Part shown: positions 24,420 to 33,674 of the stretch, piece by piece | Position numbering within the stretch: the first letter of the stretch is position 1 | Layout: every line of letters starts with the position of its first letter | Assembly: GCA_944325065.1 (NCBI GenBank) | Contig: CALUYS010000012.1 | Coordinates: forward strand, 1 to 53,826 | Source: Candidatus Gastranaerophilales bacterium | Lineage (GTDB): Bacteria > Cyanobacteriota > Vampirovibrionia > Gastranaerophilales > Gastranaerophilaceae | Direction: 5' to 3' | Length of the DNA stretch: 53,826 nt | Translations under genes and position numbers: made by a program | Notes under the pieces: generated by a model | Database searches by the model: none | Told to the model about the DNA's origin: nothing | What the model saw: the letters and a program-made list of their open reading frames with translations, nothing else

Positions 24420-25315
24420 GTTTGGAAACAGATTTAAATGGATTGATACTTAAAAATCCTATAATAGCGGCTTCTGGAACTTATGGGTATAATTTTGAGT
24501 ATACAGTATTTAATGATGTAAAAAAACTTGGTGCTATTGTTACAAAAGGTGTAACATTGGAAGTCAGAGGTGGAAATCAAGGTGAACGTCTTTTTGAAAC
24601 TTATGGTGGTATGATTAATAGAATTGGGCTTGAAAATATAGGTATTTATGAGTTTTTAAAAAATCAGCCTAAAGATCTTGATTATATTTTAAATATTGCA
24701 GGTGCTTGCATTGAAGATTATGTTACTTGTGCAAAGATATGTGAAGAAAATCATATAAAAGCTATTGAATTAAATGTAAGTTGTCCAAATGTTAAAGCAG
24801 GTTGTATGGAGTTTGGTACAGATGAGAACCTTTTATATGATTTAATAAAAAGGTTTAAAAAAGAATATTCTGGGTATTTAATCATTAAATTGACTCCAAA
24901 TGTGACATCTCCTGAAAAAATAGCACAAGCTGTTCAAAAAGCAGGTGCAGATGCAATTTCTGCAATAAATACTGTAAAAGGTATGGGGGTAAAGTTAAAT
25001 TTTGAAAATGGTCGTTTTTTAAAATCAATTGTTGAAGGAGGATTATCGGGAAAATGTATAAAGCCTATAGCACTTTCTTTTATAAATCGTATTTCAAAAG
25101 TTGTCAATATCCCAATCATTGGTATGGGTGGAATATATTCATTAAATGACGTATTTGAGTTTTTATCGGTTGGGGCTAGTGCTGTTGAGGTTGGTACTGC
25201 AAACTTTACAAAACCTGATATTTGTTCATCTTTGGTTGATGAACTTGAGCTTTTTATGCAAAAAAATAATTTTAAAACCATTGAAAGTTTATGTGAGGCA
25301 TTGAGAAATGGATAA
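24413..25315 (+). CDS. pyrD: Dihydroorotate dehydrogenase, class 1B catalytic subunit
   Basis: A 300-residue TIM-barrel flavoenzyme oxidising dihydroorotate to orotate. The catalytic cysteine lies in N-V-S-C-P-N-V-K near residue 125, as in class 1 enzymes, and the FMN-phosphate end shows G-M-G-G-I-Y near 240. The adjacent pyrK shows it is the NAD-linked class 1B form. Photosynthetic cyanobacteria generally use the membrane-bound quinone-linked class 2 enzyme, so this form fits an anaerobic fermenter. It overlaps pyrK by 7 bases and pyrE by 8. Confidence 0.96.
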   Translation: MVSLETDLNGLILKNPIIAASGTYGYNFEYTVFNDVKKLGAIVTKGVTLEVRGGNQGERLFETYGGMINRIGLENIGIYEFLKNQPKDLDYILNIAGACIEDYVTCAKICEENHIKAIELNVSCPNVKAGCMEFGTDENLLYDLIKRFKKEYSGYLIIKLTPNVTSPEKIAQAVQKAGADAISAINTVKGMGVKLNFENGRFLKSIVEGGLSGKCIKPIALSFINRISKVVNIPIIGMGGIYSLNDVFEFLSVGASAVEVGTANFTKPDICSSLVDELELFMQKNNFKTIESLCEALRNG

Positions 25316-25898
25316 TGAAAATAATAACGATGTGATGGAAATATTGAAACAATACGAGGGAGTTTTGAAAGGTCATTTTTGTTTGACATCGGGGCTTCAT
25401 AGCGATACATATTATCAGTGTGCAAAATTATATCAATATCCACATGTTGTTGAAAAACTTGCTAAAATGTTATGTGAGAAAATAAATGCAAATGAAATTG
25501 ATACAATTATATCACCAGCAATTGGAGCTATAATTTTTGGGTATGAAATTGCAAAAAATTTGAATAAACGAAATTTGTTTGTTGAAAGAAAAGACGGCAT
25601 TTTACAACTTCGACGAGGTTATAGCCTAAAAGAAAATGAACGAGTTTTTATTATTGAAGATGTCGTTACAACAGCAAAAACAATAGGTGAAACAATTGAA
25701 GCAATAAAAGAATACCATGTCAATGTTGTTGGTTATGGATGTATTGTTGATAGAACTTGTGATAAGACACCATATAACTTTACTTCGCTTTTAAAACAAA
25801 CTCCAAAAGTTTATGACCCAATAGATTGTCCTTTGTGTAAAGCAGGTGTTGAAATTGTGAAACCAGGAAGTCGTGTTGAAAAAAAGGATATGGTTTAA
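25308..25898 (+). CDS. pyrE: Orotate phosphoribosyltransferase
   Basis: A 196-residue type I phosphoribosyltransferase that joins orotate and PRPP into OMP. The PRPP-binding motif F-I-I-E-D-V-V-T-T-A-K-T lies near residues 115-126 and the substrate-side loop V-E-R-K-D-G near 90. The N-terminal G-H-F-C-L-T-S-G-L-H-S segment is also typical. It overlaps pyrD by 8 bases and is separated from pyrB by a single base. Confidence 0.95.
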   Translation: MDNENNNDVMEILKQYEGVLKGHFCLTSGLHSDTYYQCAKLYQYPHVVEKLAKMLCEKINANEIDTIISPAIGAIIFGYEIAKNLNKRNLFVERKDGILQLRRGYSLKENERVFIIEDVVTTAKTIGETIEAIKEYHVNVVGYGCIVDRTCDKTPYNFTSLLKQTPKVYDPIDCPLCKAGVEIVKPGSRVEKKDMV

Positions 25899-25899
25899 T

Positions 25900-26799
25900 A
25901 TGACTTTTAAACATTTAATTGATATAAATAGTTTAACATTAAAACAAATTGATGATATATTTAAGCTTGCTCGTGATTTTCAATTAAATAAAATAAAGTC
26001 ATCTGTTGTGGGTAAGAATGCTGCAATATATTTTGATGAAAATTCAACAAGAACTCGATTTAGCTTTGAAATGGGCTGTCATAATCTTGGATTAAGAATA
26101 TTTAATTTTAATAAAGAAACATCTTCAATACAAAAAAATGAATCTTTTTTCGATACTATAAAAACACTTGAAGCTTTGGGTATTAATGTGTTAATAATGC
26201 GAAGTGGAAATGAGCAATTTTTTAATGAAATTTTAAATAATGAAAGTTTTAAAATTAAAGTTGTTAATGCTGGTTGTGCAATAAAATCTCATCCGACACA
26301 GGCTTTAACTGATTATTATACTTTAAAACGTCATTATAGTTCATTAAATGGTAAAACAATTGCGATAGTGGGTGATATAATGCATTCACGTGTTGCAAAG
26401 TCTGATATTGAGTTATTTAAAAAACTTAATATGAATATAAATTTAATAGCACCTCCATATTTTCAAGATATAAATATTAAAGGCGTAAATTGGTATAATA
26501 ATTTGGAAGAAGGATTAAAAAATGCAAATGCTGTTATTGCATTAAGAATCCAAAATGAACGTATTAATGGCACTGTCCCTATTATACATTATGTTAAAAA
26601 TTATCGTTTGGACACAAATAATTTTCCTAAAAATGCACTCCTTCTTCATCCGGGACCGCAAAACCGAGATATAGAAGTATCAAATGAATTATTAAACACA
26701 AAAAATGCAAACACTATTTTAGAACAGGTTGCAAATGGTGTATATGTTCGTATGGCAATACTTGAAAAAATGTTAAAAGATGATAATGAAACGGTTTAA
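25900..26799 (+). CDS. pyrB: Aspartate carbamoyltransferase catalytic subunit
   Basis: A 299-residue enzyme joining carbamoyl phosphate and aspartate. The carbamoyl-phosphate motif E-N-S-T-R-T-R-F-S-F-E lies near 45-56 and the aspartate-side L-L-H-P-G-P-Q-N-R near 247. The start is set at the ATG at 25900, one base after the pyrE stop, with AAAAGGA upstream; a frame extension 9 codons earlier runs inside pyrE and has no support. No regulatory chain (pyrI) is present, so control is more likely at transcription. Confidence 0.95.
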   Translation: MTFKHLIDINSLTLKQIDDIFKLARDFQLNKIKSSVVGKNAAIYFDENSTRTRFSFEMGCHNLGLRIFNFNKETSSIQKNESFFDTIKTLEALGINVLIMRSGNEQFFNEILNNESFKIKVVNAGCAIKSHPTQALTDYYTLKRHYSSLNGKTIAIVGDIMHSRVAKSDIELFKKLNMNINLIAPPYFQDINIKGVNWYNNLEEGLKNANAVIALRIQNERINGTVPIIHYVKNYRLDTNNFPKNALLLHPGPQNRDIEVSNELLNTKNANTILEQVANGVYVRMAILEKMLKDDNETV

Positions 26800-26801
26800 A
26801 A

Positions 26802-27950
26802 ATGATAATTAAAGCAAAAAATATTACTCTTAAAATAGAAAATGGCAAAATTATTCAAATAGGGAATGATTTGTCACAGAATTCTTCCGAAGTTTGCGAT
26901 TTAAATCAATATACAATAATTCCTGGAATTATTGATATGCATTGTCATTTAAGAGAGCCTGGGTTTGAATATAAAGAAGACATAAATTCTGGAATTCAAT
27001 CAGCTTTAAATGGTGGAATTGTGGGTATTTGTCCCATGGCAAATACAAATCCTGTTAATGATAATATTTTTATTTTGAATAAAATGATTGAAAAAGCCGA
27101 TAAAAAAATCGGTTTTTTCCCTATTTGTGCTATTACAAATAATCTTTATGGCGATAACTTAACGGATTTTAAAAAGTTAAAAGAAAATGGAGCTATTGCT
27201 TTTTCTGACGATGGTATGCCACTATTGAACAAAGAATTATTTAAAAATGCATTAAAAACAGGAGAGCTTATTATTTCTCATTGCGAAAATGAAACAAAGG
27301 AAGTTAAGTGGCAGCTAGAAATCTTGAAAGAAGTGGGTGGTCGGCTCCATTTTGCACATATTTCTAAAAAAGCCTCTATTGATTTAATTCGTAAAGCAAA
27401 AAAAGAAGGAATACAAGTTACATGTGAAACTGCACCTCACTATTTTACATTTAACACTGATAATTTAAGCAAGGATTTTTTTAAAAATGGGGTATATAAA
27501 ATGAATCCACCAATTGGCACAAAGAAGGATATGGAAGCGGTGATTGAGGGGTTGTTTGATGAAACTATCGATGTTATTGCAACGGATCACGCTCCACATA
27601 GTATAGATGAGAAAATAAAAGATTATACTATTTCTCCAAACGGCATTGTGGGTTTTGAAACGGTTATTGGTGCGACTTTATCTAAGTTTAATTTAGAATT
27701 ACTTGTTAAAAAAATGGCGATAAACCCTGCAAAAATTTTGGGGCTCAACGATTTTAACAATTTAAAAACAGGCTCTTGGGCAAATTTGACAATTATTGAT
27801 GAAAATATAAAATGGAAAGTCGACCAAAATAAATTTAAATCAAAATGCAAAATTTCACCATTTAACGCAATGGAGTTTAAAGGCAAAGCCGTTGGAACTA
27901 TTATAAATGGCAAATTGAATATGATTGAAAATGAGGAAATTCAACAATGA
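26802..27950 (+). CDS. pyrC: Dihydroorotase
   Basis: A 382-residue zinc amidohydrolase closing carbamoyl aspartate to dihydroorotate. The metal motif D-M-H-C-H-L-R-E-P-G near residue 47, a later S-H-C-E near 157, F-A-H-I-S-K near 183 and A-T-D-H-A-P-H near 262 are all present, as in class I dihydroorotases. It begins 2 bases after pyrB and overlaps pyrF by 4 bases. Confidence 0.95.
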   Translation: MIIKAKNITLKIENGKIIQIGNDLSQNSSEVCDLNQYTIIPGIIDMHCHLREPGFEYKEDINSGIQSALNGGIVGICPMANTNPVNDNIFILNKMIEKADKKIGFFPICAITNNLYGDNLTDFKKLKENGAIAFSDDGMPLLNKELFKNALKTGELIISHCENETKEVKWQLEILKEVGGRLHFAHISKKASIDLIRKAKKEGIQVTCETAPHYFTFNTDNLSKDFFKNGVYKMNPPIGTKKDMEAVIEGLFDETIDVIATDHAPHSIDEKIKDYTISPNGIVGFETVIGATLSKFNLELLVKKMAINPAKILGLNDFNNLKTGSWANLTIIDENIKWKVDQNKFKSKCKISPFNAMEFKGKAVGTIINGKLNMIENEEIQQ

Positions 27951-28693
27951 CAATTCTAATAGACAAAAGTATAAAAGAAAAGATAGTACTTGCACTTGAT
28001 GTTGACACAATGGAAGAGGCTAAAAAGCTTATTAATGAATTGAAAGACTATGTTGGTGTTTTTAAAGTGGGGCTTCAGCTTTATACAAAATGTGGTAATG
28101 ATATTATTAAGTTTATGAATCAAGAAAATGTTAAATATTTTCTTGATGTAAAACTTTATGATATTCCAAATACAGTTAAAGAAGCATCTAAAAATATAAT
28201 TGAAAATGGAGCAAGTTTTTTTAATGTTCATGCTCTTGGTGGTTATAAAATGATGAATGAAGCTATTAATGCTGCAAATGAAGCTTATTTTAAAAAGACG
28301 AATCAAAATGAAATTAAGCCTATTATTTTAGGTGTTACAATTCTAACAAGTATAAATGATAATATTTTACACAATGAATTTAACATAGAAAACCAAGCTG
28401 AAAATATGGTTATAACTTTAGCAAAATTGTCAAAAGAAGCAGGTCTAACAGGTGTTGTTGCATCAGCACTTGAGGTGAAAAGAATAAAAGAAGCTTGTGG
28501 GAAAGAATTTAAAGTTTTATGTCCGGGGATTCGCCCCTCATTTTCCAATCTTGATGACCAAAAAAGAATATCAACGCCCAAAGAAGCTATAAAAAATGGT
28601 GCAGATTATATTGTTTTAGGTCGTGCCATCACAAAAGAAAACAATAAAATTGAAATAATGACTAAAATATATAAGGAGATTTTAAATGCTTAA
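27947..28693 (+). CDS. pyrF: Orotidine 5'-phosphate decarboxylase
   Basis: A 248-residue TIM-barrel enzyme that makes UMP from OMP. The substrate-binding strand V-L-A-L-D-V-D and the catalytic F-L-D-V-K-L-Y-D-I-P-N-T near residues 62-73 are present, as is P-G-I-R-P near 190. This group 1 form fits bacterial PyrF. It overlaps pyrC by 4 bases and the unknown gene after it by 8. Confidence 0.95.
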   Translation: MTILIDKSIKEKIVLALDVDTMEEAKKLINELKDYVGVFKVGLQLYTKCGNDIIKFMNQENVKYFLDVKLYDIPNTVKEASKNIIENGASFFNVHALGGYKMMNEAINAANEAYFKKTNQNEIKPIILGVTILTSINDNILHNEFNIENQAENMVITLAKLSKEAGLTGVVASALEVKRIKEACGKEFKVLCPGIRPSFSNLDDQKRISTPKEAIKNGADYIVLGRAITKENNKIEIMTKIYKEILNA

Positions 28694-29075
28694 TCAAGGT
28701 AGAATTAAATGTGTAAAGTTTTGTCCTCAAACTAAAATCATTGATTTTTATAAAGACGATAAGCCTATTTGGATAAGTTCATCAAAACAAAAAATTGAGA
28801 AAATAAAGCCATCTTGTGACGTTTTTATTAAAAGCAATAGTGAGAAATTAGATGAAGAAACAAAAAAAAATGATGAAATATTATCAAGGTTGGATAAAGA
28901 TGATTTTAATTCTACTCTACCTAGCAATAGGAAAAAACTAGAAGAGTTAAAAGAAGTTAATAAAAAATGGAAATTACAAATCGAAACAAGTAAAAATGAA
29001 CAAATATTAAATGAAGCAGATTTGCGTTCTGAAGAAATTTATGTAAATACAAGAAGATTATCTTCTTCTTTTTAG
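28686..29075 (+). CDS. Unknown protein inside the pyr operon
   Basis: A 129-residue protein that is not recognised. It has an N-terminal part with cysteines (V-K-F-C-P-Q, then S-C-D-V-F) and a lysine/glutamate-rich C-terminal half that looks like a coiled coil, ending R-R-L-S-S-S-F. No membrane helix. An AAGGAGA site lies 6 bases before the ATG, which overlaps the pyrF stop by 8 bases, so it is surely expressed with the operon. carA follows after 22 bases. It does not resemble PyrR or PyrI. A role in the pathway or its control is only suggested by position. Confidence 0.75.
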   Translation: MLNQGRIKCVKFCPQTKIIDFYKDDKPIWISSSKQKIEKIKPSCDVFIKSNSEKLDEETKKNDEILSRLDKDDFNSTLPSNRKKLEELKEVNKKWKLQIETSKNEQILNEADLRSEEIYVNTRRLSSSF

Positions 29076-29097
29076 CATATAACTATAGGAATAAATT

Positions 29098-30201
29098 ATG
29101 ACAAATAATAAAGCTTACTTAATAATTGAAGATGGAATCATACTAGAAGGTATTTCATTTGGTGCAGATGGAACAAGTTTGGGTGAATTAGTTTTTAATA
29201 CCTCAATGGTTGGTTATACTGAAATTCTTACTGATCCATCTTATGCACATCAAATAATCACTATGACATATAGTGAAATAGGAAACTATGGTGTCAATTT
29301 TAACGATGTTGAATCTCAAAAGATTTATGCAAAAGGGTTAATTGTGAAAAATTTATGTGAACATGAATCACATTATAATTCTCAAAAAAACTTAAAAAAC
29401 TTTTTGATAGATAATAATATAATTGGTATTTCAAATGTTGACACAAGATTTATAACTAAAAAACTAGCTAATGAAGGTTCAAAAATGTGTGCAATCACAA
29501 CTAAAAATCACAATTTTGATGAACTTTTGCATAAAATAAGACAGTATAAAATTCCAAAGGATGTTGTAAGTGAAGTTTCAAGAAAAAATATTATTAAATA
29601 TACAAAAGAAGATGTCTCAAAAACTTTAAAACTTGGCGTTTTGGATTTTGGTATAAAAAATAATATAATAAATGAAATTCTAAAACGAGATATTGAATTA
29701 ACATTATTACCATATAATACAACTTCAGATGAAATATTAAGTTATAAATTCGATGCTTTATTATTATCAAATGGTCCAGGGGATCCAAAAGACTGCAGTT
29801 TAATAATTGAAAATATAAAAAAAATAATAGGTAAAATACCATTATTTGGGATATGTTTAGGATATCAAATATTAGCACTTGCATTAAACGCCAAAACTGA
29901 TAAACTAAAATTTGGACATCGTGGTGGTAATCATCCTGTTATTGATTTAAAATCTGGGAAAGTTTTTATGACTTCTCAAAACCACGGATATAAAGTAATG
30001 GATGAAAATCTCCCTTATGACATTGAGGTAACTCATCGAAACTTAAATGATAATACAATTGAAGGATTTGAATCTAAAAAGTATAACATAAAAGCTTTAC
30101 AGTTTCATCCTGAGGCATCACCAGGACCATTAGATGCTTCAGTGATTTTTGATAAATGGATTAATGATATAGATTATAAAAAGGAAAAAATTAATGGATA
30201 A
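29098..30201 (+). CDS. carA: Carbamoyl phosphate synthase small (glutaminase) subunit
   Basis: A 367-residue glutaminase feeding ammonia to CarB. The N-terminal CPSase domain opens with L-I-I-E-D-G and F-N-T-S-M-V-G-Y-T-E-I-L-T-D-P-S near 32-48. The class I amidotransferase triad is visible: Cys in F-G-I-C-L-G-Y-Q near 252 and His/Glu in L-Q-F-H-P-E-A-S-P-G-P near 337. It overlaps the 53-residue ORF after it by 8 bases. Together with CarB it supplies pyrimidine synthesis and arginine. Confidence 0.96.
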   Translation: MTNNKAYLIIEDGIILEGISFGADGTSLGELVFNTSMVGYTEILTDPSYAHQIITMTYSEIGNYGVNFNDVESQKIYAKGLIVKNLCEHESHYNSQKNLKNFLIDNNIIGISNVDTRFITKKLANEGSKMCAITTKNHNFDELLHKIRQYKIPKDVVSEVSRKNIIKYTKEDVSKTLKLGVLDFGIKNNIINEILKRDIELTLLPYNTTSDEILSYKFDALLLSNGPGDPKDCSLIIENIKKIIGKIPLFGICLGYQILALALNAKTDKLKFGHRGGNHPVIDLKSGKVFMTSQNHGYKVMDENLPYDIEVTHRNLNDNTIEGFESKKYNIKALQFHPEASPGPLDASVIFDKWINDIDYKKEKING

Positions 30202-30376
30202 TAAATTTATGCAAGTCGAGTATGATATGCGAAATAAATTTAAACATGCAGATGTCAAAAAATTTTTTATAACAAAAGAAAACAAAATTAAGGTAAATAA
30301 TTTACGTCCAAAATACAAGAAACATGTTCAACTTGATGTTATAGAAATAAAATGAAATAAAAAGGAAAAAATTAAT
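30176..30376 (+). repeat. 20-base direct repeats flanking the small ORF between carA and carB
   Basis: ATAAAAAGGAAAAAATTAAT occurs at 30176-30195 and again at 30357-30376, identical in all 20 bases and 181 bases apart. Each copy supplies the ribosome binding site for the start codon after it (the small ORF and carB). Removing one copy plus the sequence between them would leave carA running into an overlapping carB start. Confidence 0.75.
30194..30355 (+). CDS. Small 53-residue protein between carA and carB
   Basis: A 53-codon ORF (start M-D-N-K-F-M-Q-V-E-Y, end Q-L-D-V-I-E-I-K) that is basic and not recognised. An AAGGA site sits 9 bases before the ATG. Its first 8 bases overlap the carA stop, the same spacing as several other junctions in this operon. 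carB starts 22 bases after its stop. The gene is bracketed by an exact 20-base direct repeat, so it could be an insertion or a duplication product that became translated. Confidence 0.6.
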   Translation: MDNKFMQVEYDMRNKFKHADVKKFFITKENKIKVNNLRPKYKKHVQLDVIEIK

Positions 30377-30377
30377 A

Positions 30378-33300
30378 ATGCCAATAAATGAAAAGATAAA
30401 GAAAGTTTTAGTAATAGGTTCCGGCCCCATTGTTATTGGTCAGGCTGCTGAGTTTGATTATGCAGGTGTCCAAGCTTGTAGGACATTAAAAGAAGAGAAT
30501 TTAGAAGTTGTACTTGTAAATTCAAATCCTGCTACAATAATGACTGATGAAATGATAGCTGATAAAGTTTATATCGAACCTTTGACTTTAGATTCATTAA
30601 CTCAAATTATAAAAAAAGAAAAACCACAAGGACTTATTGCGTCTTTAGGTGGACAAACTGCATTGAATTTGGCTTGCGAGCTTGATAAAGAAGGTATTTT
30701 AAAGGAATATAACGTAAAAGTTCTAGGCACTACAATTGATTCAATAAAAATGGCTGAAGATAGAGAGCTATTTAAAAATTTAATGCTTGAAATAAATGAA
30801 CCAGTACCTGAAAGTGCAATTGTTTCAAGTTTTGAAGAAGCAGATAAGTTCTATCAAAAAATAGGATTACCCATTATTATTCGACCTGCTTATACTCTTG
30901 GAGGAAGTGGGGGTGGTATTGCTAAAACTTATGAAGAATATGAAAAAATTGTAAATATTGGTTTATCTCAAAGCCCTATAAATCAAGTATTGGTTGAAAA
31001 AAGCATTGCAGGGTTTAAAGAAATAGAATATGAAGTAATTCGTGATTCAAACGATACTTGTATAATAATCTGTAATATGGAAAATATTGATCCGATTGGC
31101 ATACACACAGGAGACAGTTTTGTTGTTGCACCAAGTCAAACTTTAAACAACAAAGAATACCAAATGCTTCGTAGTTCAGCGATAAAAATAATACGTGCTT
31201 TAAAAATAGAAGGTGGTTGTAATGTTCAGTATGCTTTAAATCCGACATCAAATGAATATTATGTGATTGAAGTCAATCCACGTGTAAGTCGTTCATCAGC
31301 CCTTGCTTCAAAAGCAACTGGTTACCCCATTGCAAAAGTAACAACTAAAATAGCAATCGGATATAATATGCACGAAATAAAAAATGCAGTCACAAAGAAA
31401 ACCGTTGCAGCTTTTGAGCCTGCTATTGATTATGTTGTTACAAAAATTCCTAAATGGCCTTTTGATAAATTTTCTTATGGTGATAGAATTTTAGGTACAA
31501 AAATGAAAGCTACAGGTGAAGTTATGGCAATCGGTAGAACTTTTGAAAGTTCTTTTAAAAAAGCAATAACTTCTCTTGAGGATAAAAATACAGGGCTTTT
31601 AAATCGTGGATTTGAAAAACTTTCAGACGATGACTTATTTGAAGCTTTAAAAATTCAAGATGATATGAGAATATTTCGTGTAGCTTGTGCTTTATATCAA
31701 AATTTCGATATAGATACAATTAATAATGTCACACAAATTGATAAATGGTTTATATTTAAAATTAAAAATATAATAGATTTATATAAACAGCTTGAAACGT
31801 GTATTTTAGATGTTAATATTTATAAAAAAGCCAAAGAATTTGGTTTTTTGGATGAAGAAATTATCAGGATTGCTCAAGTTGATGAATTAACAATTGAGAA
31901 ATTAAAAGAAGAAAATAATATTAAGGCTTGTTTTAAAATGGTAGATACTTGTGCTGCTGAGTTTAATGCAGCTACGCCATATTTTTATTCAACTTACAAT
32001 GAAATTTGTGAATTAGATGATATTTTAAATAAAAAAGAAACAAAAAACAAAGAAAATATAATTGTTTTAGGCTCAGGTCCAATACGCATTGGGCAAGGTA
32101 TTGAGTTCGATTATTGCTCAGTTCATGCTTCTTGGGCTATAAAAAATAATAATTATCAATCAGTTATGATAAATTCAAATCCTGAAACATTGTCGACTGA
32201 TTTTGATATTGCTGATAGGTTATACTTTGAACCAATGAATATAGAAAATGTGATGAATATTGTTAAAAAAGAAAAACCATATGGTGTTATGGTTCAGTTT
32301 GGTGGACAAACAGCAATAAATCTTGCATCACAACTTGAAAAAAGAGGAGTTAAGATACTTGGTACATCATTAGATTCAATAAATGTTGTTGAAGATAGAA
32401 AGCAATTTGAAAAACTTCTTTCAAAACTTAATATTCCACAACCGAAAGGGATTGGGGTCTATAGTTTAGAAGAAGCAAAAGACATGGATAAGATTATCGG
32501 TTTTCCTGTTCTTGTTCGCCCTTCTTATGTTATTGGTGGGAGAGGTATGCAAGTTGTATATAACCAAAATGAATTGGAAACTTATTTAAATGAAGCGTTA
32601 AAATTTTCAAACGGTCACCCAATACTTATTGATAAATATATAGAAGGTCAAGAAGCAGAGCTTGACGCTGTTTCTGATGGATATGATGTTATAATCCCCG
32701 GAATTTGCGAACATATTGAAAGAGCAGGCGTTCACAGTGGTGACAGCATAAGCGTTTATCCTGCAATAAACATAAGTCAAAAAATAAAAAATAAAATGGT
32801 TGAATATACAGCCAAAATTGCTCGAGAGTTGAAAATAAAAGGATTAATGAATATTCAATTTATTATACACAAAGATATTCCATATGTAATTGAAGTTAAT
32901 CCACGGGCTTCAAGAACTGTGCCAATTATGAGTAAAGTTACAAATATTCCTATGGTAGATATTGCCGTTAATGCAATTTTAGGTAAATCAATAAAAGAGC
33001 AAGGATATAAAATAGGTTTAAATAAAAAAACATCACTTGTATGTGTAAAAATGCCTATATTTTCTTTTCAAAAGCTTAACCGCATAGACCCAGCTTTGGC
33101 ACCTGAAATGAAATCTACTGGTGAGGTTTTAGGTGTCGATTATAGTTATAAAAAGGCTCTTTTAAAAGCATTTATAGCTGCAAATTATAAATTCCCAAAA
33201 GATAAACAAAGAATATTGGTATCATTAAATGACCATTATAAAGAACCGGCACTTGATATTGTTCGTGGATTTTATGATTTAGGCTTTTTAATTATGGCAA

Positions 33301-33620
33301 CCTGGGGGACTCATAAGTTTTTGGAAAAAAATGGTGTGCCTTCAAAAATGATTGAAAAATTTATGATAGATAAACTTCAAAAGCGTATGAAAGAGGGAAG
33401 GCTTTCTTTTGTCATAAATACACCAACGTTGGGCAAAGACTCTCAAAGAAGTGGCTTTCAAATTAGAACAATTGCCGAAATGTATCAAATCCCCTGTTTC
33501 ACATCAATTGATACTGCTCGAGCCTATTTGGAAGCTTTTCAATATAAAGAAAAAAACTATAAATTACGTTACCGTACAATTGATAGTTATCGTAAAAACT
33601 TTTTTGATTTTTTTAATTAG
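30378..33620 (+). CDS. carB: Carbamoyl phosphate synthase large subunit
   Basis: A 1080-residue enzyme with two homologous ATP-grasp halves: K-V-L-V-I-G-S-G-P-I-V-I-G-Q near residue 9 and I-V-L-G-S-G-P-I-R-I-G-Q near 560, each followed by an ATP-grasp domain (R-P-A-Y-T-L-G-G-S-G-G-G and R-P-S-Y-V-I-G-G-R-G-M). The C-terminal part is the MGS-like allosteric domain, where UMP and ornithine act in other bacteria. The length is standard. AAAAGG precedes the ATG. It is the last gene of the pyr operon and is convergent with the 33.7 kb cluster. Confidence 0.97.
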   Translation: MPINEKIKKVLVIGSGPIVIGQAAEFDYAGVQACRTLKEENLEVVLVNSNPATIMTDEMIADKVYIEPLTLDSLTQIIKKEKPQGLIASLGGQTALNLACELDKEGILKEYNVKVLGTTIDSIKMAEDRELFKNLMLEINEPVPESAIVSSFEEADKFYQKIGLPIIIRPAYTLGGSGGGIAKTYEEYEKIVNIGLSQSPINQVLVEKSIAGFKEIEYEVIRDSNDTCIIICNMENIDPIGIHTGDSFVVAPSQTLNNKEYQMLRSSAIKIIRALKIEGGCNVQYALNPTSNEYYVIEVNPRVSRSSALASKATGYPIAKVTTKIAIGYNMHEIKNAVTKKTVAAFEPAIDYVVTKIPKWPFDKFSYGDRILGTKMKATGEVMAIGRTFESSFKKAITSLEDKNTGLLNRGFEKLSDDDLFEALKIQDDMRIFRVACALYQNFDIDTINNVTQIDKWFIFKIKNIIDLYKQLETCILDVNIYKKAKEFGFLDEEIIRIAQVDELTIEKLKEENNIKACFKMVDTCAAEFNAATPYFYSTYNEICELDDILNKKETKNKENIIVLGSGPIRIGQGIEFDYCSVHASWAIKNNNYQSVMINSNPETLSTDFDIADRLYFEPMNIENVMNIVKKEKPYGVMVQFGGQTAINLASQLEKRGVKILGTSLDSINVVEDRKQFEKLLSKLNIPQPKGIGVYSLEEAKDMDKIIGFPVLVRPSYVIGGRGMQVVYNQNELETYLNEALKFSNGHPILIDKYIEGQEAELDAVSDGYDVIIPGICEHIERAGVHSGDSISVYPAINISQKIKNKMVEYTAKIARELKIKGLMNIQFIIHKDIPYVIEVNPRASRTVPIMSKVTNIPMVDIAVNAILGKSIKEQGYKIGLNKKTSLVCVKMPIFSFQKLNRIDPALAPEMKSTGEVLGVDYSYKKALLKAFIAANYKFPKDKQRILVSLNDHYKEPALDIVRGFYDLGFLIMATWGTHKFLEKNGVPSKMIEKFMIDKLQKRMKEGRLSFVINTPTLGKDSQRSGFQIRTIAEMYQIPCFTSIDTARAYLEAFQYKEKNYKLRYRTIDSYRKNFFDFFN

Positions 33621-33674
33621 TTGGGTCAATGTCATATCCTGTTTTTATCAAAATACTCTATTATTTAATTGTAT

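Noticed and set aside
24934-25443. 169-codon minus-strand ORF across pyrD and pyrE
   Set aside because: Lies antisense to two recognised enzymes; no ribosome binding site.
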